Positions 45,093-54,625 of a DNA stretch of 64,000 nucleotides are shown here, piece after piece. Within the stretch, counting starts at the first letter, position 1; every line of letters begins with the position of its first letter. Origin of the DNA: Marinobacterium sp. (GTDB lineage Bacteria > Pseudomonadota > Gammaproteobacteria > Pseudomonadales > Balneatricaceae). Under the pieces are notes generated by a model, which saw nothing but the letters and a program-made list of their open reading frames with translations, did no database searches and had not been told where the DNA came from. A program made the position numbers and the translations under genes. The stretch lies in NCBI GenBank assembly GCA_025800125.1, contig JAOXSF010000022.1, positions 1 to 64,000 of the forward strand, written 5' to 3'.

Positions 45093-46042
45093 CGGTCAGT
45101 CTCCTGCGATACCACATCATATTGCGATACCACATCAAATAACGGATGAGCATCAGTAGACCAATGATGTACTGCTATATTTGGCCAACGCCCCAGTTGC
45201 TCCAGTTGCTCCAGCCGCTGAACAAAACGGGCAGCATAAGCGGTACGGGTGTTGCTGTCCTGCGCCGCCAATCGTATCTGCTGGCCATTACCGGCAAAAC
45301 ACAGACTGTCTCCTTCGGGGAGCGTACGTTCCAGCGGGTCTGACAACATCACCAGTTGTAGTTCGCAACGTCGGGCCAGACGTTGTAAGCGTCCACACAG
45401 CTCATCATTCAAGCCTCGAAAATCACTGAACAGATAACACTGACTCCCTGTGGCCAGCAGACCGTCCAACTGACGCAGTACCTGCTGCAGATCAGCGCGA
45501 TGCTGTCCCGCTTTACCGACCTGCTCGGCCATTGCGGCAATCAGCCCTGTCACGGATTGTCGACTGTTAAATGGCCGATATAACGGCTGCTGACCATCGC
45601 TGCACAGAACCTGACCACCAATACGGTCTCCGCCCCGCTGAGCTGCCCAGGCTACAAGGCTGGCAGCATAAGCAGCCAGCAACGACTTGAAATAGCCCCG
45701 GCTGGCAAACTGCATGGACGCGCTCATATCCAGCAATAGAAAAACGGGCCGTTCACGCTCTTCACGGTACAGCCGGGTATGCAGTTCACCAGTACGTGCA
45801 AGCAGACGCCAGTCGAGCAGGCGTATATCGTCACCGGGTTGATAGCGACGAACATCGTCAAACTCCATCCCCCGTCCGCGCACCGGGCTGAGATGACGAC
45901 CATCCTTCAACGCCAACCGGGCTGGACTGCCACCACGCGCTGGCGGCCAATGACGCAACGCCAGCAATTCAGCCAGTTCAATCTGATCCCTCCGGGCAGG
46001 TACCGGGCGCGGTTGCATTTTTAATAACGTGTCATGTAACAC
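45089..46042 (-). CDS. DUF58 domain protein of the moxR/bat operon
   Basis: The 317-residue soluble protein has the DUF58 core (GRGMEFDDVRRYQPGDDIRL, LDWRLLARTGELHTRLYREE) overlapping a VWA-like fold with DMSAS (FLLLDMSASMQFASRG). Its C-terminus contains two DVVSQY hexapeptides generated by an 18-bp duplication at 45105-45140. It follows moxR by 18 bases and overlaps the DUF4381 gene. Confidence 0.93.
   Translation of the reverse strand: MLHDTLLKMQPRPVPARRDQIELAELLALRHWPPARGGSPARLALKDGRHLSPVRGRGMEFDDVRRYQPGDDIRLLDWRLLARTGELHTRLYREERERPVFLLLDMSASMQFASRGYFKSLLAAYAASLVAWAAQRGGDRIGGQVLCSDGQQPLYRPFNSRQSVTGLIAAMAEQVGKAGQHRADLQQVLRQLDGLLATGSQCYLFSDFRGLNDELCGRLQRLARRCELQLVMLSDPLERTLPEGDSLCFAGNGQQIRLAAQDSNTRTAYAARFVQRLEQLEQLGRWPNIAVHHWSTDAHPLFDVVSQYDVVSQETDR
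45105..45140. repeat. 18-bp tandem duplication at the 3' end of the DUF58 gene
   Basis: TGCGATACCACATCATAT at 45105 and TGCGATACCACATCAAAT at 45123 differ at one base and encode the doubled DVVSQY. Confidence 0.95.
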
Positions 46043-46060
46043 CGTTCTACCTCCTGCCGG

Positions 46061-47077
46061 TTAAGGCACGGCTACCTGGCCCAGCAACAGCGTCAGTAAT
46101 CCATCAGCATCCATATTCATCGCTTCGGCGTTATAGCTCAGCCCGATACGGTGACGCAGCACCGCATGACTGACCGCCTGAATATTTTCAGGCGAGACAA
46201 AATCATGACCATTAAGCCAGGCATGAGCACGAGCCGCCCGGTCCAGCGCCAGGGTGGCGCGGGGGCTGGCACCATATACCAGCATATCCTGTAACTGTGG
46301 ATCATATTTTTCCGGGTGCCGTGTCGCCAGTACCAGCGAAATCAGATAGTCCTCCAGATGCTCCTGCATGTAGACAGATAACACCTGTTCACGAGCCTGG
46401 TGCAAATCCGCTTCCGTCAGGGTAATAGGGGGGGCTTCATGACGCCCAGCCAGCGCAGCTTTTTGCTCATCACGCACCAGTTGCAGAATTGCTTTCTCAT
46501 CGGCAAAGCCCGGGTAATCCACTCGCAGATGCAGCAGAAAACGGTCAAGCTGTGCTTCAGGTAGCGGGTAGGTGCCTTCCTGCTCAATCGGGTTCTGGGT
46601 GGCAAGTACCATAAAAAATTCAGCCAGTGGGTAGCTGCGCCCGGCAACCGTAACCTGCCGTTCAGCCATGGCTTCCAATAGCGCAGACTGCACTTTTGCC
46701 GGGGCACGGTTAATTTCATCTGCCAGCACCAGATTGTTAAACAGCGGCCCCTGACGGAATTCGAAACGATTATTGCCAGTGTCAAAGAATTCACTACCAG
46801 TCACATCAGCAGGTAGCAGGTCCGGGGTAAATTGAATACGCTGGAAACTGCCTTCCAGCAGAGTGCCCAAGGTAGCAATGGTGCGAGTTTTCGCTAACCC
46901 TGGCGGGCCTTCCAGTAGTACATGGCCATCACAGAGCAGTGCAATCAGTAGTTGTTCAATCAAAGCGTTCTGGCCAACCACCGCCCCCTCTAATGCCTGA
47001 CGCAGCTGTGCAAAACGCTGCTGTATATGCTCGCCTGCCTGCGTGTTGGCGATAGGGGTCTGTGTCTCTGCACTCAT
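46061..47077 (-). CDS. moxR: MoxR-family AAA+ ATPase
   Basis: The 338-residue protein has Walker A (GPPGLAKTRTIATLG), Walker B (LVLADEINRAPAKVQSALLE), sensor 1 (VLATQNPIEQEGTYPLPEAQ) and arginine finger region RFLLHLRVDYPG. MoxR proteins act with VWA-domain partners as chaperones that insert metals or mature complexes. It is the first gene of the six-gene operon (moxR, DUF58, DUF4381, batA, batB/C, batD). Confidence 0.95.
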   Translation of the reverse strand: MSAETQTPIANTQAGEHIQQRFAQLRQALEGAVVGQNALIEQLLIALLCDGHVLLEGPPGLAKTRTIATLGTLLEGSFQRIQFTPDLLPADVTGSEFFDTGNNRFEFRQGPLFNNLVLADEINRAPAKVQSALLEAMAERQVTVAGRSYPLAEFFMVLATQNPIEQEGTYPLPEAQLDRFLLHLRVDYPGFADEKAILQLVRDEQKAALAGRHEAPPITLTEADLHQAREQVLSVYMQEHLEDYLISLVLATRHPEKYDPQLQDMLVYGASPRATLALDRAARAHAWLNGHDFVSPENIQAVSHAVLRHRIGLSYNAEAMNMDADGLLTLLLGQVAVP

Positions 47078-47361
47078 GCTGATGCTCTCCTGAGCTGTTC
47101 GCTAAAAGGTTATTCACAAGCCGTGGCTGTGGTATCGGGTAATCTCTTGCCCGAACCATCACCACCACTACATCTGATGCTGTCAAATATCGCAGGGCAC
47201 ACCCTGCCGGACAATGACCGCCACATTACGGTATTTTAATCCCGTCTCTGACACCGGTAGCGCTATACTGGCGACAGATAAAAGTGCGCCATCCTGTTGT
47301 TTTATAAGGCCACCAAGGGTGGAAATAAAGGCAGCACCGCACCTGCAAAGAGGATCTGACC

Positions 47362-48045
47362 ATGCGTATTCTGCTGATTGAAGACGATACAACAACCGCT
47401 GACTTTATCAGCCGCAGCCTGAAAGAGGCGGGCCACAATGTGCAGCATTGCACTGATGGTAAAGATGGCCTGCTGACGGCACTGGATAGCCCATTTGAAC
47501 TGATGATTGTTGACCGGATGCTGCCTTCGCTGGATGGCCTTTCTATTATTCGTTCAGTACGTGGTGCCGATAATAACATTCCAATTCTGGTTCTCAGTGC
47601 GCTGGGCGAGGTCGACAGCCGGGTGGAAGGGTTACAGGCAGGTGCCGATGATTATCTGGCCAAACCCTTCGCCTGCTCTGAACTGCTAGCGCGCATTGAT
47701 GCGCTGGCACGCCGTGGTGGCGGCGCACAGGAAGCAACCCGCTTTACTCTGGATGATCTGGAAATTGATCTACTCAGCCATGAAGTACGCCGGGCTGGCA
47801 AACTGATTCCGATGCAGGCCCGCGAGTTCCGATTACTGGAGTATCTGATGCGCCACCAGGGCCAGGTGCTGACTCGCACCATGTTGCTGGAAAACGTCTG
47901 GGACTACCACTTCGACCCACAGACCAACATTATTGATGTACATATCAGTCGCTTGCGCGGCAAAATTGACCGTGATTACGACACAAAATTGCTGCACACA
48001 GTACGCGGTGCCGGTTATGTGATGCGAATGCCTGTCAGCGAATAG
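47362..48045 (+). CDS. OmpR-family response regulator
   Basis: The 227-residue protein has a receiver domain with Asp51 (LMIVDRMLPSLDGL), EDD near the N-terminus and Lys in LAKPF, followed by a winged-helix DNA-binding domain (ESDRYL-type: AREFRLLEYLMRHQGQVLTR and ISRLRGKIDRDY). GAGG lies eight bases before the ATG. It is followed by the sensor kinase gene after 142 bases. The moxR/bat operon is divergent from it and could be a target. Confidence 0.95.
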   Translation: MRILLIEDDTTTADFISRSLKEAGHNVQHCTDGKDGLLTALDSPFELMIVDRMLPSLDGLSIIRSVRGADNNIPILVLSALGEVDSRVEGLQAGADDYLAKPFACSELLARIDALARRGGGAQEATRFTLDDLEIDLLSHEVRRAGKLIPMQAREFRLLEYLMRHQGQVLTRTMLLENVWDYHFDPQTNIIDVHISRLRGKIDRDYDTKLLHTVRGAGYVMRMPVSE

Positions 48046-48129
48046 CGTCCAGACATATCCGCGCACATGAAACATATGCAGACGAAATAAGCGCACGTGA
48101 AATGAAGCGTATTGTAAACATGCACATCT

Positions 48130-48160
48130 GCATTGACGCGCCGCGCCCTGACGGGCGTCG
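48130..48160 (+). other. GC-rich hairpin between regulator and kinase genes
   Basis: GACGC..GCGTC encloses GCCC-TGA-CGGGC in the 142-base gap. No U-tract follows, so it may reduce rather than stop read-through into the kinase gene. Confidence 0.35.
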
Positions 48161-48187
48161 GTTGTTGATCGGCATCGGTAAAAATTC

Positions 48188-49558
48188 ATGGCTATCAGAT
48201 TATCCGGCTCTACCACGCTGAAACTGGCGCTGCTTTATTTACTGCTATTTACCGGCTCAGTGCTGGTACTCAGTGGCTTTCTTTACTGGGCAACAGCCGG
48301 TTATATGGAGCGCCAGACACGCGCCACCATTGAAACGGAAATTCAGGGCTTGTCTGAACGCTATGAGCAGACCGGCCTGGCCGGGCTCTCGTTCACGATT
48401 AACCAGCGGCTGAAACGCAACCCGACCAGCGCCTCTATTTACCTGTTGACCGACCCGTCCGGCAATCGCATTCTGGGTAATCTGGACCGCTGGCCAAAAA
48501 TAAACCCGGACGCCCAGGGCTGGGTAGAGCTGTGGCTCAGTTCTGACAAGGTGCTGGATGACAAGGCCCACCCCGCTCGCGCCCAGTTATTTACCCTGCG
48601 TGGCGGCTTCCGGTTACTGGTTGGCCGGGATATGGAATACCTGCGCAGCATTGAACTACTGATACTGGAAGCACTGGGCTGGGGCATTCTACTGACAACA
48701 CTGCTGGGGCTGGCGGGCGGCCTGTGGATGGGGCGTCGCTTCCTGCGCCGGGTAGAACAACTGGATCATACCGCCCAGGAGATCATGGCAGGCGATATGA
48801 ACCGTCGTATGCCCCTGCGTGGCAGCGATGACGAGCTGGACTCATTGGCCCGTACCCTGAACCGGATGCTGGACCGCATTAACGAGTTGATGATCGGGGT
48901 AAAGCAGGTGTCAGACAATATTGCCCATGATATGCGTACCCCGCTGTCTCGCCTGCGCCAGACACTGGAGTCAGCCCAGGACAATCGCCTGAGTCAGCCA
49001 GAACAGCAACTGCGTGTAGAACAGGCAGTACAGGAAGCCGATCATCTACTTAGCACCTTCAATGCTCTGCTACGTATCGGCAATATTGAAGCACGCCATC
49101 AACGCCAGGCATTTGAACAACTGTCGCTGAATCAGCTGCTGGATGATGTGGTTGAACTGTATGAGCCAATCGCTGAAGATCGTCAGCAACTGATCGAATT
49201 TGAGCAAGTCAGCGTGCCTGCCATTCAGGGTGACCGTAACATGCTGTTTCAGGTGCTGGCTAACCTGCTGGATAACGCACTGAAATACTCACCAGAACAG
49301 GGACTGATTCAGGTCACAATGACGCAACCGGTTGCAGACCGTATTGAGATCAGCATTCGCGACAGCGGGCCAGGTATCCCTGCTGAATTACAGGACAAAG
49401 TATTCCAGCGCTTCTACCGGATGGAAAAAAGCCGCACGACGCCGGGTAATGGCCTGGGGCTAAGCCTGGTACGTGCTGTCTGTGACCTTCACAATATTAA
49501 GATACAACTACAAAACACAGCGCCAGGGATGGAGATAAAGCTACTGATTGCAGCATAA
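48188..49558 (+). CDS. Sensor histidine kinase, partner of the OmpR-type regulator
   Basis: The 456-residue protein has membrane segments at about 14-38 and 156-180, a periplasmic domain of about 115 residues, a HAMP domain (RRFLRRVEQLDHTAQEIMAG), HisKA with His247 (DNIAHDMRTPLSRLR) and an ATPase domain (NLLDNALKYSPEQG, DSGPGIPAELQDKVFQRFYR, NGLGLSLVRAV). It is a classical inner-membrane kinase. Its ribosome site is weak. Confidence 0.95.
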   Translation: MAIRLSGSTTLKLALLYLLLFTGSVLVLSGFLYWATAGYMERQTRATIETEIQGLSERYEQTGLAGLSFTINQRLKRNPTSASIYLLTDPSGNRILGNLDRWPKINPDAQGWVELWLSSDKVLDDKAHPARAQLFTLRGGFRLLVGRDMEYLRSIELLILEALGWGILLTTLLGLAGGLWMGRRFLRRVEQLDHTAQEIMAGDMNRRMPLRGSDDELDSLARTLNRMLDRINELMIGVKQVSDNIAHDMRTPLSRLRQTLESAQDNRLSQPEQQLRVEQAVQEADHLLSTFNALLRIGNIEARHQRQAFEQLSLNQLLDDVVELYEPIAEDRQQLIEFEQVSVPAIQGDRNMLFQVLANLLDNALKYSPEQGLIQVTMTQPVADRIEISIRDSGPGIPAELQDKVFQRFYRMEKSRTTPGNGLGLSLVRAVCDLHNIKIQLQNTAPGMEIKLLIAA

Positions 49559-49559
49559 A

Positions 49560-49590
49560 CAAAAGCCCGCCGATTAAAGCGGGCTCTTGC
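49560..49590. terminator. Bidirectional terminator between kinase and dehydrogenase genes
   Basis: AAAAGCCCGC and GCGGGCTCTT pair around CGATTAAA, with T-rich sequence on both strands. It separates two convergent genes. Confidence 0.85.
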
Positions 49591-49639
49591 TCTGACAGGT
49601 CTGCATTTTAACAGGTATCTGTTTTGATGGACTTACCGC

Positions 49640-52600
49640 TTATTTTGCAAATCCAGCTTGAGTCACGGCCAGCAATGCCTGCAACGGGTGCGGCAACGCT
49701 TTACTGTCCTGACGTTTCACCTGAGACCGACAGGAGTAACCAGATACCACCAGTTTGCCTTCGTTAGCTGGGTCATTCACCACTTCAGCCCAGCTTAATT
49801 CATAGATATGTTTTGACGTTTCCACATTACGGCTTTCATGGCCGTAAGTGCCAGACATACCACAACAGCCCACCGCTACCGGCGTCAGACTCTGGCCCAG
49901 CGCGGCAAAGACATGCTGCCAATCTTTAATGCTTGGTGCTGCATTGGTGCGTTCGGTACAGTGGGACAGTAGTTTAAAACCTTTATCTTCCAGCTGCGCC
50001 CCTATTACCGCCAGCTTGCCGGTATGCTGTGCCAACCATTCCTGAAGCAGTTTCACCGGCGGCATATCATCAACCACTTCAGCGTATTCAGAGCGATAGG
50101 TCAACGTCATGGAAGGGTCAACCCCTACCAGTGGCACACCGGTAGCGGCAATCCGGTTCAGCATCTGCGCGTTGCGGTTAGCCACATCGGCAAATTTGCC
50201 CAGGAAACCATGTACATGCAGCGCCTTACCATTTGGCATAAATGGTGCCACCAGCACATTAAAGCCCAGACGGTCGAGCAGATCGATTACATCAACAACC
50301 AGTTGTGTTTCAAAGAAGCTGGTAAAGGCATCCTGCACAATCACCACCGTATCTGCACGGGTCTGTGCATCCAGCGTTTTAATCGCTGCCAGGTCAGCAA
50401 AACGAATACCACGCTGATCCATCGCCTGTTTCAAGCTGTTGGTACAAAGTTTCGGACTGTCGACCATACCTGCGTGCTCACCCAGCCAGCGGCTAATGGT
50501 CGGGTTATCCATCGCCCGGTTATAAATGCCCGGGAATTTCGCCAGCAAAGGTACACTCTGCTCCAGGCCACCAATCATATAGTCCTTGGCTGGACGCAGA
50601 TAACGGCCGTAGTAGACTTCCATAAAGCGAGAGCGGAACTCCGGCACATTCACTTTGATCGGGCATTGCCCCACACAGGATTTACAGGCCAGACAGCCTG
50701 CCATTGCGTCTGCTACTTCATGGGAGAAGTCATATTTGCCCTGCTGTTTAGCACGGGTGTTAAGCACTTTTTTCGGCAATGAAGCGATAAAGCCCAGCGT
50801 ACCCTGGCGGCGTACCTTTTCAGATTCGCTCACCAGATCAATACCGTTACGGCTCATCTGGCGTGTCCATTCACGAATCAACGAGCTGCGCCCTTTCGGT
50901 GAGTGGATACGCTGGCGTGTGCCCTTCCAGCTTGGGCACATGGCATCCTTAGGGTCGTAGTTATAACAGGCACCGTTACCATTACAGAACATTGCCGCAT
51001 CGTAATACTGGCGGGTGTTGGCCTCAATCTGGCGATCATACTCACCACGGGTTGGCACACCATCAATTTTCAGCAATTCAGCATCGCCAATCAACGGAGT
51101 AGCAATCTTACCTGGGTTAAGCTGGTTGCGCGGGTCAAAACAGCCTTTTACCCGTTGCAATTCAACATAGAGCTCACCAAAAAATTCCGGCGCATATTCA
51201 GAGCGCACCCCTTTACCGTGTTCACCCCACAGCAGGCCTTTATATTTTTGAGTCAACTTCACCACCTCGTCGGTGATGGTGCGGATCATGGTAGCCTGGC
51301 GTTCATCTTTCATATCGATAGCCGGGCGTACATGGAGTACACCTGCATCTACGTGACCAAACATACCGTAAGGCAAGTTATGCTGATCCAGCACTGCACG
51401 GAACTCCATAATAAAGTCAGCCAGATTTTCCGGTGGAACAGCCGTATCTTCCACAAATGGAATCGGCCGTTCCTGACCTTTGGCATTACCCAGCAGACCA
51501 ACCGCCTTCTTACGCATCGCCCAGACTTTCTTGATCTCTTCACCGCCATAAACCACGGTATGACCAAAGCTCTTGCCCGGCTCACCAGACACCGCCGCCA
51601 AGTGATCACTCAGCTTATCAACCGCTTTACGCAGGCCTGCTTCATCATCACTGGTGTACTCCACCAGATTGATACCGCTAATCTCTGGCTCATCATCACT
51701 CTGCGGGAAATAATCTGCCACGGTATCCCAGATAATATCGCCCATCGCCAGGTTCAAGACTTTGGAGTCGATAGTTTCAATGGACGTTGGCCCCCAGTCC
51801 ATTAGCGCTTTGGCATCACGTAGCGAAGCTTCAAAACTGTCGTATTTGATATTCACCAGCGCGGAGAACTTTGGAGTTGGCAGACAGTTCAATTTAGCTT
51901 CAGCAATAAATGCCAGTGAGCCCTCAGCACCGCAGAGCACAGAGTTAAGGTTGAACAGGCCTTTTTCATCGCGAATATGTGCCAGATCATAACCGGTCAG
52001 ACAACGGTTCAGTTTCGGGAAGCGCTCATCAATCAGATCTTTTTTCTGCTGCCAGATCTGATCCAGCAAGCGATGCGCTTCACCTACACGGTCATGGCGT
52101 TGTTGAATTTTAACCAGTTCAGTCTGGTCAACCGGGCCAGATTCCCAGACCTCACCATCAAGAAATACGGATTTCAGTGCCAGCACATGGTCGCGGGTTT
52201 TACCGTACAGCACAGAGCCCTGGCCGCTGGCATCGGTGTTGATCATACCGCCAATGGTGGCCCGGTTACTGGTTGATAGCTCCGGTGCAAAGAACAGCCC
52301 ATAAGGCTTAAGCGCTGCATTCAGCTGGTCTTTTACCACCCCGCCCTGCACCCTCACCCAGCGTTCTTCAGCGTTGATCTCAAGCACCTGATTCATGTGC
52401 TTTGAAATATCGACAATAAAGCCATCGGTTAACGACTGGCCATTGGTGCCTGTACCACCACCGCGCGGACTCAGCCCCACTTCACTGAACTGCGGCTGGT
52501 TAGACAACGTCGCAATACGGATCAGATCATCGATATTTTTTGGATACAGCACACCCTGGGGCAGCATCTGGTAGATACTGTTATCAGTAGACAGGGTGAT

Positions 52601-52714
52601 GCGGTTAGCATAATCGGCGTTGAGATCACCCTCAAAGCCCGCCTCTTTCAGCACATCAATAAAGTCCAGATACTGCTTGGCAACGGTATCTTCGATGGTA
52701 ATTACAGGAATCAT
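49640..52714 (-). CDS. ydiJ: FAD/Fe-S D-2-hydroxyacid dehydrogenase, YdiJ type
   Basis: The 1024-residue protein has an FAD-binding PCMH domain (SPRGGGTGTNGQSLTDGFIV, ATIGGMINTDASGQGS), an FAD-linked oxidase C-terminal domain (GMFGHVDAGVLHVRPAIDM, WGEHGKGVRSEYAPEF), a ferredoxin-like Cys cluster (CLACKSCVGQCPIKV) and CCG-type motifs (GCCGMSGTYGHE). YdiJ-type enzymes oxidise D-2-hydroxyglutarate or D-lactate and feed electrons to the respiratory chain. An additional Cys-rich segment (CNGNGACYNYDP..MCPSW) is typical of this subfamily. It is transcribed alone. Confidence 0.95.
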   Translation of the reverse strand: MIPVITIEDTVAKQYLDFIDVLKEAGFEGDLNADYANRITLSTDNSIYQMLPQGVLYPKNIDDLIRIATLSNQPQFSEVGLSPRGGGTGTNGQSLTDGFIVDISKHMNQVLEINAEERWVRVQGGVVKDQLNAALKPYGLFFAPELSTSNRATIGGMINTDASGQGSVLYGKTRDHVLALKSVFLDGEVWESGPVDQTELVKIQQRHDRVGEAHRLLDQIWQQKKDLIDERFPKLNRCLTGYDLAHIRDEKGLFNLNSVLCGAEGSLAFIAEAKLNCLPTPKFSALVNIKYDSFEASLRDAKALMDWGPTSIETIDSKVLNLAMGDIIWDTVADYFPQSDDEPEISGINLVEYTSDDEAGLRKAVDKLSDHLAAVSGEPGKSFGHTVVYGGEEIKKVWAMRKKAVGLLGNAKGQERPIPFVEDTAVPPENLADFIMEFRAVLDQHNLPYGMFGHVDAGVLHVRPAIDMKDERQATMIRTITDEVVKLTQKYKGLLWGEHGKGVRSEYAPEFFGELYVELQRVKGCFDPRNQLNPGKIATPLIGDAELLKIDGVPTRGEYDRQIEANTRQYYDAAMFCNGNGACYNYDPKDAMCPSWKGTRQRIHSPKGRSSLIREWTRQMSRNGIDLVSESEKVRRQGTLGFIASLPKKVLNTRAKQQGKYDFSHEVADAMAGCLACKSCVGQCPIKVNVPEFRSRFMEVYYGRYLRPAKDYMIGGLEQSVPLLAKFPGIYNRAMDNPTISRWLGEHAGMVDSPKLCTNSLKQAMDQRGIRFADLAAIKTLDAQTRADTVVIVQDAFTSFFETQLVVDVIDLLDRLGFNVLVAPFMPNGKALHVHGFLGKFADVANRNAQMLNRIAATGVPLVGVDPSMTLTYRSEYAEVVDDMPPVKLLQEWLAQHTGKLAVIGAQLEDKGFKLLSHCTERTNAAPSIKDWQHVFAALGQSLTPVAVGCCGMSGTYGHESRNVETSKHIYELSWAEVVNDPANEGKLVVSGYSCRSQVKRQDSKALPHPLQALLAVTQAGFAK

Positions 52715-52924
52715 GAAAGCGATCTCATCTTGTCTGTTCTTGCGGGGCTTTGATGCGGCAGCATGGTTGAACGGCCGGTTCCCCTGTTATGGCGGCCATA
52801 ATGCAGAAGACTGACTTATCATACAAATGATAAAAAATGATTAATTGATCGAAATCCCCAATAAATAAATCAGACCAGCCGGATAGGAAGAGGAGAAGAG
52901 GAATACAAACAGGAACAGGGTGAA

Positions 52925-52953
52925 CAGACTGGATAACATCACTATCCAGTCTG
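52925..52953 (-). terminator. Inverted repeat, probable terminator of the 125-residue gene
   Basis: CAGACTGGATA and TATCCAGTCTG pair perfectly over 11 bp with a seven-base loop, 22 bases after the stop codon of the neighbouring minus-strand gene. The U-tract is poor. Confidence 0.5.
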
Positions 52954-52974
52954 GACTCTCAACAACAGCCCTGT

Positions 52975-53352
52975 TTAACGGCGTTTACGACCGCACTCAA
53001 AATGATAGATGTCGTCCACTTCTATCATCACAATATCCAGCGCATCAACATAAGCATCTGCATCTTCCCGCTGCCAGGCGCGCTCCATATCACGGGCAGC
53101 ATTAAACAATGTCCGGTTATCTTCTTCCTCTGCTACCGCGTACATTAATTCCACAACATCAGCGAGAAACTCATCATCGTCACGGGTGAAAATAAAAGTT
53201 TCATCCACCGCATCCGCCAGTTGCCCTACAGCCTGTCGCATTTCAAAGAGCTCATCGCAGGACAGCTCTGCATAGCTCGCCGTACTGAACATCAACAGGC
53301 CACACAGGCTGGCGGCCTTCAGCAGATACGTATTTACAGAAAAAAGCTTCAT
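52975..53352 (-). CDS. Small periplasmic protein of unknown function (125 aa)
   Basis: The ATG at 53352 has GAGAGGG six bases upstream. A signal peptide ends near STASYAE. The mature protein of about 95 residues is acidic and helical (ELFEMRQAVGQLADAVDETF, DVVELMYAVAEEEDNRTLFN), with Cys near each end (SCDELFEM and FECGRKRR) that could form a disulphide. No family is recognised. Confidence 0.75.
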   Translation of the reverse strand: MKLFSVNTYLLKAASLCGLLMFSTASYAELSCDELFEMRQAVGQLADAVDETFIFTRDDDEFLADVVELMYAVAEEEDNRTLFNAARDMERAWQREDADAYVDALDIVMIEVDDIYHFECGRKRR

Positions 53353-53499
53353 AACCAACCCTCTCATCAAATCAGGCCCTAAAAGACATGCTGTTATGTT
53401 TTAGAGTGATCATACCGCTAACAACTGGCCAGTTCTGTATAGGTTTGTATGCTCATGTATATTTACTGACAACTACCAGCGAAAACCCGGCTGATACCT

Positions 53500-54438
53500 A
53501 TGCATAATCTTTCCATTCGCCACCTGCGCGCTTTTGTTACTGTTGCTGAATGCGGCAGTTTTACCCGTGCGGCAGCACAGCTACACCTGACCCAGTCCAC
53601 CTTGACCGCAACCATCAAACAACTGGAAGAACAGGCAGGCCTGACACTACTGGATCGCACCACCCGGCGGGTATTTCTGAGTGGTGAGGGGGAGCGCTTT
53701 CTACCCATTGCCCGAGGCTTGCTGTCCAACTTTGACACCGCACTGAGTGATCTTCAGGCAGTTGCTGCAGGCCAGTCTGGCCAGATAGGAATTGCAGCCT
53801 CTCCCTCAGTACTTAGCCAGCTATTACCGGCCGTGGTTGCCCGCTTTCATCAACAGTACCCCGCTGTGGGTATTCACCTTCGTGATGACAGCGCAGGCGG
53901 CATTGAGCAACGTGTGTTAAGTAACGAGATGGATTTCGGTATTGGTGGCAACCATAGCCACCATATTGAGCTGGATTATCAACCCATACTACGCGACCGC
54001 TATGGCGTGATTCTGCCAGATAATCACGGGTTGCTGGACACCTCGGTGATGCACTGGGCACAGTTGACAGAACAACAACTGATCTACCTGACCAGCGATA
54101 CCGGAATTCGCGCGCAGCTTTCTCGTATGTCAGCCCAGATGCCCGGCGGACTGGCACTTGATGGGCCGTTAATTGAGGTTTCCAACCCCGCCGGGCTAGC
54201 CGAGCTGGTGCGTGAAGGGATAGGTATTGCAGTATTACCCGCATTGGCAGCAACTACAGCCTCGGTCGCCAGCCTCAATTTCCGCCCGCTGGCAGAGCCG
54301 GTAATTGAGCGTGAAATTAATATTATTACGCGTAAAGGCCGCTCTCTTAGCCCTGTAGCTGCACGGCTGATGGATAATCTGATTCAATATATTGCCCAGC
54401 GGAACTGGCCCGGCCATGTTAGCGCGATTAAACCCTGA
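53500..54438 (+). CDS. LysR-family transcriptional regulator
   Basis: The 312-residue protein has the LysR helix-turn-helix (about 5-62: HLRAFVTVAECGSFTRAAAQ, LHLTQSTLTATIKQLEEQ) and a substrate-binding domain (about 90-295: GQIGIAASPSVLSQLLPAVV). It is CbbR/CynR-like in overall layout. The divergent neighbour is the small periplasmic protein gene, a possible target. The ribosome site is weak, but the start agrees with the family. Confidence 0.93.
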   Translation: MHNLSIRHLRAFVTVAECGSFTRAAAQLHLTQSTLTATIKQLEEQAGLTLLDRTTRRVFLSGEGERFLPIARGLLSNFDTALSDLQAVAAGQSGQIGIAASPSVLSQLLPAVVARFHQQYPAVGIHLRDDSAGGIEQRVLSNEMDFGIGGNHSHHIELDYQPILRDRYGVILPDNHGLLDTSVMHWAQLTEQQLIYLTSDTGIRAQLSRMSAQMPGGLALDGPLIEVSNPAGLAELVREGIGIAVLPALAATTASVASLNFRPLAEPVIEREINIITRKGRSLSPVAARLMDNLIQYIAQRNWPGHVSAIKP

Positions 54439-54625
54439 CGATTACCAGCAAGGTAAAAATCGTGTAACAAAGCTTGTCAGTCTTCTATCGGGCACGTAGA
54501 ACAGAGTTCGTAACCAGAGCTATTCAATACCAGGATGTTAAATAACAACCAGGTTTCAGGAGTCAAACCTGGACGGGTATGGCACACATGGTGTCAGCCG
54601 CTATCGAATGGACCAGAGATCATCT

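Noticed and set aside
50024-50782. Plus-strand open frame of about 250 codons opposite ydiJ
   Set aside because: It lies fully within a well-supported dehydrogenase gene on the other strand and is His/Gln/Cys-rich, as antisense frames usually are.
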